Shown here: positions 57,578-64,000 of the stretch, piece after piece | Position numbering within the stretch: the first letter of the stretch is position 1 | Layout: each line of letters opens with the position of its first letter | Assembly (NCBI GenBank): GCA_015179025.1 | Contig: WHUX01000101.1 | Span: 124,001 to 188,000, forward strand | DNA: 64,000 bases | Direction of reading: 5' to 3' | Source: Terfezia claveryi | Lineage: Eukaryota > Ascomycota > Pezizomycetes > Pezizales > Pezizaceae | Notes under the pieces: generated by a model | Database searches by the model: none | Told to the model about the DNA's origin: nothing | Seen by the model: the letters and a program-made list of their open reading frames with translations, nothing else | Made by a program: the position numbers and the translations under genes

Positions 57578-58507
57578 TGTAATGAATGGTACTAGACAGT
57601 ATTCATCAGCAAGAAAAAAGTGGCATCGGGACGCCAGGTGGTGTCTCTAGGAGACAGGATTGTCTCTGGTGTCTTTTGTGTCTTTTATGTCTACTAGGTG
57701 TCTCCTAAGTGTCTCCCATGTGTCTCCCAGTGTCTCCCAGTATCTCCTGGAGACACTGGGAGACATTCTGCCAATCGTGGAGACACACCTTGTCTCCAGT
57801 GGCAATACTGTCTCTAGAGACACTGGAGACAAACTATTTTCTTTCCTGATGTTCATTCGGTACCGTTTATACAATCTATATCCGTAGGTATGGACGTTTA
57901 TGTATTTCGGTTCTGCTGAGGTAAGACCTCAGAAGGGTAGGGAGATTACTATGTGGGACGTTCCCGAAGGGAACAGTAATTAACTGGTGTAATCTATCTT
58001 ATATGATTTGTGCTATCTAAGCTATATGATCTTGATCTGATCGGAATATAGGCTTGCTTGCTCTGTATGCTTGCTTGGTTGCTTCTTGTCTGTCTGTGGA
58101 TTCCAGAGGGAATCCAGCGGCCTATTTATACTCCTCTGAGATCTGATGACTAAGGAAATAAATACAATAAAGGGTGGCATACCAGAAGGTGGTGCGCTGT
58201 ACAAAAGGGGTCATGTGGCCATGGTAATGAGTCACACGCTCTAAACGATGGTCATGTGGCCATAGTAGTAACTCACACGCCTTTAAACAGAGGTAACGCG
58301 GCCATAATGAGGGTATGCTCATATAGTAAGTTCCATGGAAGTTCCCATGGCAACTTCCGCGTGCTATCGATGCTTATAAAGCAATAGGAGGTGGTTGAAG
58401 GCTAGTCCCTCAACTGAGAGGCTTAGTTACATATTATAGTAGTAATATAGGAAATACAAAAGTATATAATCAATTATATAAGCAATGAAACAACGTTCTC
58501 CATTACA
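57578..58507 (-). repeat. A3 3' LTR with a 248-bp insertion
   Basis: 930 bp including the insertion, TGTAATG to CATTACA. One TGACTCA box survives (58228-58234, minus strand). Confidence 0.9.
57604..57851 (-). mobile_element. 248-bp inverted-repeat element, copy 5
   Basis: CATCAGCAAGAAAAAAG to CTTTCCTGATG, flanked by TT on both sides (57602-57603 and 57852-57853). The empty LTR sequence is known from the A1 LTRs. Confidence 0.93.
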
Positions 58508-58539
58508 CTTCCCCACATAGAAGGATTTCCTATCCTTAC

Positions 58540-60270
58540 TTCTTTCGCTCTGCCATATTGGTTTCTATACGTCCTAAGATTTGATGTATTATTAATACAT
58601 TAGCATTAACATGAATATCCTTAGTGTTTCCTTGACTCATGATTCTATCTCGTTCTTGTTGGATGAGAGCTCGAGTCTCATCTCTGGTTCGTGGTCCTTG
58701 TTTTCCTTTAGTTCTTCGACGTCTCTTGAATATATTTTCCATAATCTTCCGGTCGTCCAGAAGTCTTGAAGAATTTCGGTAGTGATATCCTTGGCATTTA
58801 CCCAGGAATCATATTTAGGAGAGTATCCTAGCTATCTGACCTTATATTGTCTTTCTCCAGTTTGAGAAGCTGTTCTAAATTCTAATATCTTTTCAACTTC
58901 ATAACGATCTTCTTGAATTAGTCCTGGTTCCTGAGATTGTCTGTGAGGGAACTGAGTAGGATAGTTTTTATAGTAAGGTTTGAGTTTGCTGATATGAAAA
59001 GTATTATATATGAGATGGAGGTCAGGTTGACTGGATAGGTCTAGGCTATAGTTATTGCGTTTCCGATTACTGGAAATAATGGGAAATGGGCCTAGCCATT
59101 TTGGTTTGAGTTTGGGTGAGACGTTCGATAGGTTGATGTTTTCTGAGGAAAGTATAACTTGTTGTCCGACTGAAAATTTGGCTGTATTGGGTAGTCGTTT
59201 GTTCGCTTGAGATGCTTGAGTCTTCTTGGCATCATATAGGTTTTTAGACGTTACCTCATGACGTTCGTTTGCTAGTACATATGCGTTAATGGGGTATAGA
59301 AGTATCGATATGCCAAGATGTGCATTAAATCCAAATAGTGTGGAAAAGGGACTATTCTGTCTAGCGGCATTATACCTAGAGTTAAGTTTCAACTGTATCT
59401 CTGGTAGTTTCTGTAGACAATCAAATCCTTCGATTTTACAGGCTCTTGCTACTTGTAGAATTTCTTTGTTCACAATTTCCGATTGTCCGTCTGTACGTGG
59501 ATGATATGTGGTGGACGGTTCCAACTTGATTCCTTTATTCCTAGCCCAATCTTGAAAGTGCATTGACATAAAAAGAGTGTCGTGGTCAAAAACAATACAG
59601 AAAGGGTATCCCATAGTTGGGACTACATGAGTATCAAAGGTAGCAGTACATTGTTATGCTATGAAATTATCTGAGACAGGAATAAGAAACTTGAAACCTG
59701 ATTGTCTATCGACAATCGTCCAAAGTCGTGAAATACAAACTATATGATCTTCTTCAACAGGAATATTCGGGTACAAAATTGAACACTTAGTAAACACAGG
59801 TGCTACTTTAAGAAAATCCATCGATATGTCAGTCCATAGCCTGCTTGGTACATATAATAGGGTGACGAGTCCAATTGGTGCCTTGTTGGAATTCTTTGTC
59901 CGTTGACAAGTATCACAACTTCTTATATAGTCCTTAGTTGGTTCTGCAAAGGACTAGTAATCATATCGGTCTGTAAGATACATATCGTTTTTTCAATGCC
60001 ACCATGAGCAGTTGCTTCATGTGCATCTTTAATAACCAATTCGAGATAGTTCTTACCTTCGATGTTAAAGGTAGAGGGCAAGACTAATCTCCATTGTCCT
60101 TGTCGGTTCTTGACATACAAAAATCCGTCTCTTCTTCTATGATCCTTACGGTTCACAAAGATATTATAGTAGTTCTTCCAGATAGGACATACTATCATGC
60201 ATGATTGATATGCGGCTTTCATACCTGTACCTTGGTCAAGCCACTATGTAATGAAGTAGTCCTTGTCGTC
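58540..60270 (-). pseudogene. A3 integrase and chromodomain
   Basis: The N-terminal zinc domain lies at about 60050-59905. The core has its first Asp near 59821, the second in Phe-Asp-His-Asp (59580) and the Glu in Gln-Ser-Glu (59480). The region from 59614 to 58832 is open for 260 codons and includes Gly-Pro-Phe (59090). The chromodomain (58900-58750) has its Trp after Lys-Val-Arg turned into TAG. Few other stops, so this is a young copy. Confidence 0.88.
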
Positions 60271-61926
60271 TTCCCATCCATCGCTGATGTGTTTCTCTTC
60301 AATGAGCTTGTTGAGGGTCGGTTCGATCCTTATGGTGAAGTCATTGATGGTGGGTTTCTTCTCCTTGCATGTGGAAGCATTATGTCCTGAGAACTTACAG
60401 AAATCACAACGCTGTCTAGAGGTCTTTGTATCTTGAATGAAGGAGGGTAAATCTTCGTCAATGGCTACTCGCTTTTTAGAACGAGTGGTGACGGCGGTGG
60501 TGTTGATTGGAATTGCATTACTGCTACTAGCGGTTGTAGCTGGTTGTTGAGGTGCATTCTATGGTTGTTGTGGGGCAACAGGAGTATCCATGATCTCCTG
60601 TTCCATTTGTCGGTTGGTCATCTGTTTGGTAGGGTTACTGAACTGAATACTGGGTTGGAGAGTAGGTCGTGTCGGCTTGTTGGTAATCCATCTTTTTGCC
60701 CATTCTCCGATTTCCTGGATAGCTTCTTTGCGGCTGAGAGCTTGTGGAGGTGGATAAGCTGGTGTTTGTTGTACTGGTGCTTGTTCCTTTTGAGGCTCAT
60801 TTGCGGATAAGATATGCGCAATACGAGTCATAAGGAATTCCTTCTCCTTCTTAAGAACTGAGGCTGTCATGTCACAGTTCAAACTGCCATGTCTGTGGTG
60901 GTTGCAGATTGCACATGTTTCGACAGTAAACATGCGGTTGTTCATGGCGTGGGAGCTGCCATGAACTGGACAGTAAAAATCACGGCAAAAGGACCAGTGC
61001 ATCCTTTTATGTTGTTGCCAATTGCTATGAGCCAGGTCGATAGCAATTTCTTTCGCTTCTTCAGGAGCGAGGGTATTTTGTTGTACGTTTTTAGAAGATC
61101 GAGGCCTATATCTTAGTCTAAGAACTGTTAAGGGTTTGTTCTTATTTATATTGGGTACGTGATCATACCCGCTGAAAACTTCTTCTAGTATAGTGGATAG
61201 AGTCTCATCATCTGAAGACTCTTCTTCCTTCATCATGTCATATTCGCTTTCTACGTCCTGGATGCCTTCGAAGTATGGACAGAAGATATGGTGTCCAAGT
61301 TCTTCGGCTCTTCCACAACATTTGTTGAAGTCACAGTCGACATGCTTGAAATTGATAGCTCCGCGAGAAACCATATTGTTCTGAGTAGAGGTTTCTGGTG
61401 AGTGAAAAGTTCTTAAAGCGTTGGTAGAGATGTTGCGGTTGTAGGTATGGTTAGGAGGATCGATGCTGTTGGAGATATAATCATCCTCGGTGGTGGGAGT
61501 GTCCAAGTATTTATGCTTCCTTGATAGAGCGTCTGCTATCAAATTTTCCTTTCCTGCGGTGTGCAGTATATCTGTATCAAATTCCATTAGGTAATCTTGC
61601 CATCGCCTCAATTTCTGGCTTGAGGGCGTTTGAGTATGGAAGGTTACTAATGGTTTGTGGTCTGTAAGGATAGTGAACTTGTGACCTCTTAATTGTGCTT
61701 CAAAAAATTTTAATGAGTCAATAATCGCTAATAATTCCTTTTGAAAGGTAGGATAATTGAGTTGTGTTGGATTAAATTTTCTAGAGTGGAAGCATGATGG
61801 TCTGATGTGCGTCAATGGTCCTTGACCTATCCAAGATCCTAGTCCTACATCACTAGCATCACAGACTAAATATTTGGGTTCGGTAGATTCATTATTCCAG
61901 GGTTTTAAAACATGTGGGGAATTCAC
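60270..61926 (-). pseudogene. A3 RNase H plus linker, largely open (455 codons)
   Basis: Open from 61926 to 60559. It starts in RNase H with Cys-Asp-Ala-Ser-Asp, Lys-Glu-Leu-Leu, Thr-Asp-His-Lys and Ala-Asp-Ala-Leu-Ser. It then runs into the unusual linker: a first Cys cluster near 61340-61270, a Cys/His cluster near 60990, a perfect CX2CX4HX4C knuckle (60915-60874) and a Pro/Gln-rich stretch. After one stop at 60559 the second perfect knuckle follows at 60408-60367. This is the reference copy for the linker domain. Its function is unknown; nucleic-acid binding is the simplest guess. Confidence 0.75.
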
Positions 61927-61929
61927 TAG

Positions 61930-62969
61930 TTCCTTGAGTTTTTCAAACGCTGCATTATAAGTATCTGTCTATTCCCATTTCTTTGTTTCTTCTTGTAGTT
62001 CTGATAGGGTGCTTGCCTACGATGCTAAGTCAGGAATAAATCTGCTGAGATAATTAACGATTCCAAGGAATCCTCTAAGATTGTTTTTTCTTGTAGGAGT
62101 TGGAAATGTTAATATAGTAGTCCTCTTCTTCGGGTCTACATGTAATCCATCTGATGTCAAAACGTGGCCTAAGATTTCCAATCTTGGAGTAAAAAACTGG
62201 CATTTGCTTTCTTTGAGATAAAATTTCTCATCCTATAGACGTTGAAGTACTTTTTTCAATAATTCTACATGTTCTTCATACGTTTTGGAGAATATAATAA
62301 TATCATCAATATAGATAATTAAATTTTTATAGACCATGTCCTTAAAAATTTCATGCATAACGCGAACCATGGTAGCAGGTGCGTTATGATCCCCTTGTTG
62401 CATAACTCTACTTCTGAAATATCCCATGTGACATAAAAAGGTAGAGTGTTGCTCAGATTCTTTGTTGTTCCTGATATTAAAAAATCCATTAGCTAAATTA
62501 AGCTTAGTCCAAATGGGATTCTCCGCTACTAGTTCAATTACTTCATTAATATCTGGCAATGGGGTGTGGTCCGGTTCGACGGCTAAATTGCGGTCTCGAC
62601 AATCATTGATATATCTGGCTTCTTCTGGTTTATCTCATTTAGGGATAGTGAACATGACTACAGCATTTGTGTCATTTTCTACTCTATATATGCGACCTGA
62701 TGCTTCTTCTTCAACTAATTTGTCAAGGATTTGTTGTCTAAATCGATGTCCTGATGGTTGCCATTTTGGTATCCAAGTAGCTCCCACTTTTAGTTTAATA
62801 GAGTGATTAATTTTTCTTAGTGGGGGTAATTCCCATGGAATTGTCTTGGGAAATAGTAAGAGAAACTCTATTACCGGGTTGAATTGTTTCTGTACCGTAG
62901 AAACAGCTGTCACGAGTTCTCTTTCTGAATTAGTTTCTTCCGTGTCACTAATATTTTCCCAGTTATCTG
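61930..62969 (-). pseudogene. pol: A3 reverse transcriptase, N-terminally fused to foreign sequence
   Basis: The RT finger/palm ORF is at 62559-62233. The first catalytic Asp is Asn (Thr-Lys-Leu-Asn, near 62500), while Tyr-Ile-Asp-Asp (62310) is intact. The upstream ORF 63072-62635 starts outside the element and joins its frame at 62969, a fusion created by the truncation. One stop at about 62634. Confidence 0.82.
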
Positions 62970-63355
62970 CATTAGGAACGATTTTCTTACGCCGCAACAC
63001 CATCACCAAGCGCCCTGATGATAGTTGCCTGCTAGCTGGGTGCCTGATGCCTCCAGGACGTTTCGTCACCACGGCGCAACTGGTTGTAGTCTGACGCCCA
63101 GGCGTTGAAAGATGTAGTCTGACGCCCTGGTGCTGAGTGCTTCAGGTTTCGCCGCAAGGGGTCACTAGGCGTCCTGACAATGCCCGGTCCTCATCTAGAT
63201 CCTAACCACCCTCGCGCCGTTACCACCAGGGCGCAGATCTGTTGTACTCATCCTAGACTCTCACCATCTTAACTTAGACCTTCACAATGTCCCCGCTCAT
63301 ACTGCATTTACAAACAATCACACTGAGAATTCTAATTTTTAGATCACAACTAATT
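62970..63355. other. GC-richer segment with short direct repeats
   Basis: Sequence unlike the elements to the left. It has a repeat of GTAGTCTGACGCCC (63088 and 63114 region) and several GCGCCCTGA-like words. No gene recognised. It may be the terminal or subterminal part of the transposon-like sequence to the right. Confidence 0.4.
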
Positions 63356-63360
63356 TAATT

Positions 63361-63806
63361 CTATTCATACAACTCATTCCACGTACTGAAATCTATCCTG
63401 TTGTTCACCAACCAGACCCTCCCCTTCTCCAATGGTATCAGATGAGCCATCCCCTCTATATCTGAAATTCTTACAAAATGCATATCGAGTTGCTTGTCCC
63501 TGAATTCCATTCGTATCATCCCTTCCTCACTATGTGGTCTCCTTGGACCCTTTACCCGCATTAACCTTACGTATGCTACCTCATGTTCACCCTGTATCCC
63601 GTCCCATACCCTGAACACCCCTTCTAACCTCCCCACCATCCTCCCATCTAGTTTACCATTAGAGTTTTCGCATCTTGGTCTCCGCCGAACCCAAACCCAA
63701 TCCGCTCGCACATCTCCTATCTTTCGGAATCCCTGATTACCAGTCCATCGCACGTGATGTATTTCTGTGCCATCCCCTGAAATTGTTGAACTGGAACCAC
63801 AATGCT
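63361..63806 (-). pseudogene. C-terminal domain of a fungal transposase-like protein
   Basis: Open on the minus strand from about 63806 to 63361. It has Ile-His-His followed by Arg-Trp-Thr-Gly, then Phe-Arg-Lys, Asp-Trp-Val-Trp-Val and a closing Trp-Leu-Val-Asn-Asn-Arg-Ile-Asp segment with Trp-Asn-Glu. These words are typical, as I recall, of the C-terminus of fungal Plavaka-type (CACTA-related) transposases. An upstream piece in another frame (63890-63810) looks like part of the same protein, so a frameshift is likely. The rest lies beyond the window edge. Confidence 0.45.
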
Positions 63807-64000
63807 ATCGAAGTATTCTCCCCGGTACCTTCCTATCTGCCCAATGTCCCCTCCCATCCCCTCTGAATTACCATTCAATCTCATGTACTCCTAGAACTTC
63901 GACACCAAGTTCGGGATCCTCAGTATGCTCGCCAGGGTTGTGAGCATCTCCGGACTACCACTCTGAGCCTGCTTCCACCCTCGCAATACTGGATTTCGGG

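Larger units (their letters stand above)
57578..62969 (-). mobile_element. Family A chromovirus A3 (minus strand), 5'-truncated
   Basis: The 3' LTR at 57578-58507 carries the fifth 248-bp element. The internal region runs leftward from RT through RNase H, linker and integrase. Homology to A1 and A2 ends at about 62969, just before the RT domain, so 5' LTR and gag are missing. It is the best preserved A copy, with ORFs of 260 and 455 codons. Confidence 0.9.

Overview
The window is a stack of nested transposable elements from a filamentous fungus, most likely an ascomycete of the Pezizomycotina. The reasons are two chromodomain-bearing Ty3/gypsy (chromovirus) families, a decayed Penelope-like reverse transcriptase, a fungal transposase-type C-terminus at the right edge, and decay dominated by C-to-T and G-to-A changes that turn CAA, CAG, CGA and TGG codons into stops, as expected of RIP or methylated-cytosine decay. 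I see no convincing host gene, tRNA, rRNA or CRISPR. The species cannot be fixed from the sequence.

Layout. 1-11626: an old family A element (A0) split by a full family A element (A1, 637-10198, target duplication TAAGG). A1 carries two copies of a 248-bp inverted-repeat element. 11640-17711: AT-rich accessory DNA with a Penelope-like RT remnant, a 699-bp TIR element, and a large inverted-repeat block (about 13863-17674). That block holds a TA-flanked 860-bp element and a third 248-bp copy. 17712-30304: GC-richer family B element B1 (duplication CCAAC), split inside its RT by B2 (20822-27143, duplication CTCTG/CTCTA). 30305-35895: AT-rich decayed DNA with the integrase end and chromodomain of a third gypsy family. 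35896-57577: family A element A2, invaded by B3 (minus strand, ATGCT, itself carrying a 248-bp copy), B4 (CCTAC) and a solo B LTR (GCACC). 57578-62969: 5'-truncated minus-strand family A element A3, with a fifth 248-bp copy in its LTR. 62970-64000: a different, GC-richer sequence ending in a transposase-like C-terminal domain.

How the parts work. Family A (LTRs 674-721 bp, unit about 9.1 kb) encodes Gag with a CCHC knuckle, protease, RT, RNase H, an unusual linker of about 400 residues with two more CCHC knuckles, integrase and a chromodomain. Its LTR carries up to three TGACTCA boxes at exact 41-bp spacing. Family B (LTRs 469-611 bp, unit about 6.2-6.3 kb) encodes Gag and Pol in different frames. 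All four internal copies keep a GGGAAAA heptamer, a 5-nt spacer and a hairpin around the gag stop, the arrangement of a -1 frameshift signal. The B primer site is complementary to a motif in the LTR about 40 nt after the TATA box, which suggests self-priming.

The most novel item is the 248-bp family: five copies of exactly the same length, termini CATCAG...CTGATG, with 2-bp duplications of varying sequence (TA, AG, CA, TT, TT). It inserted into both retrotransposon families and into the inverted-repeat block, so it was among the last elements to move here. Its terminal motif recurs at both ends of the 3.8-kb inverted-repeat block, a possible longer relative.
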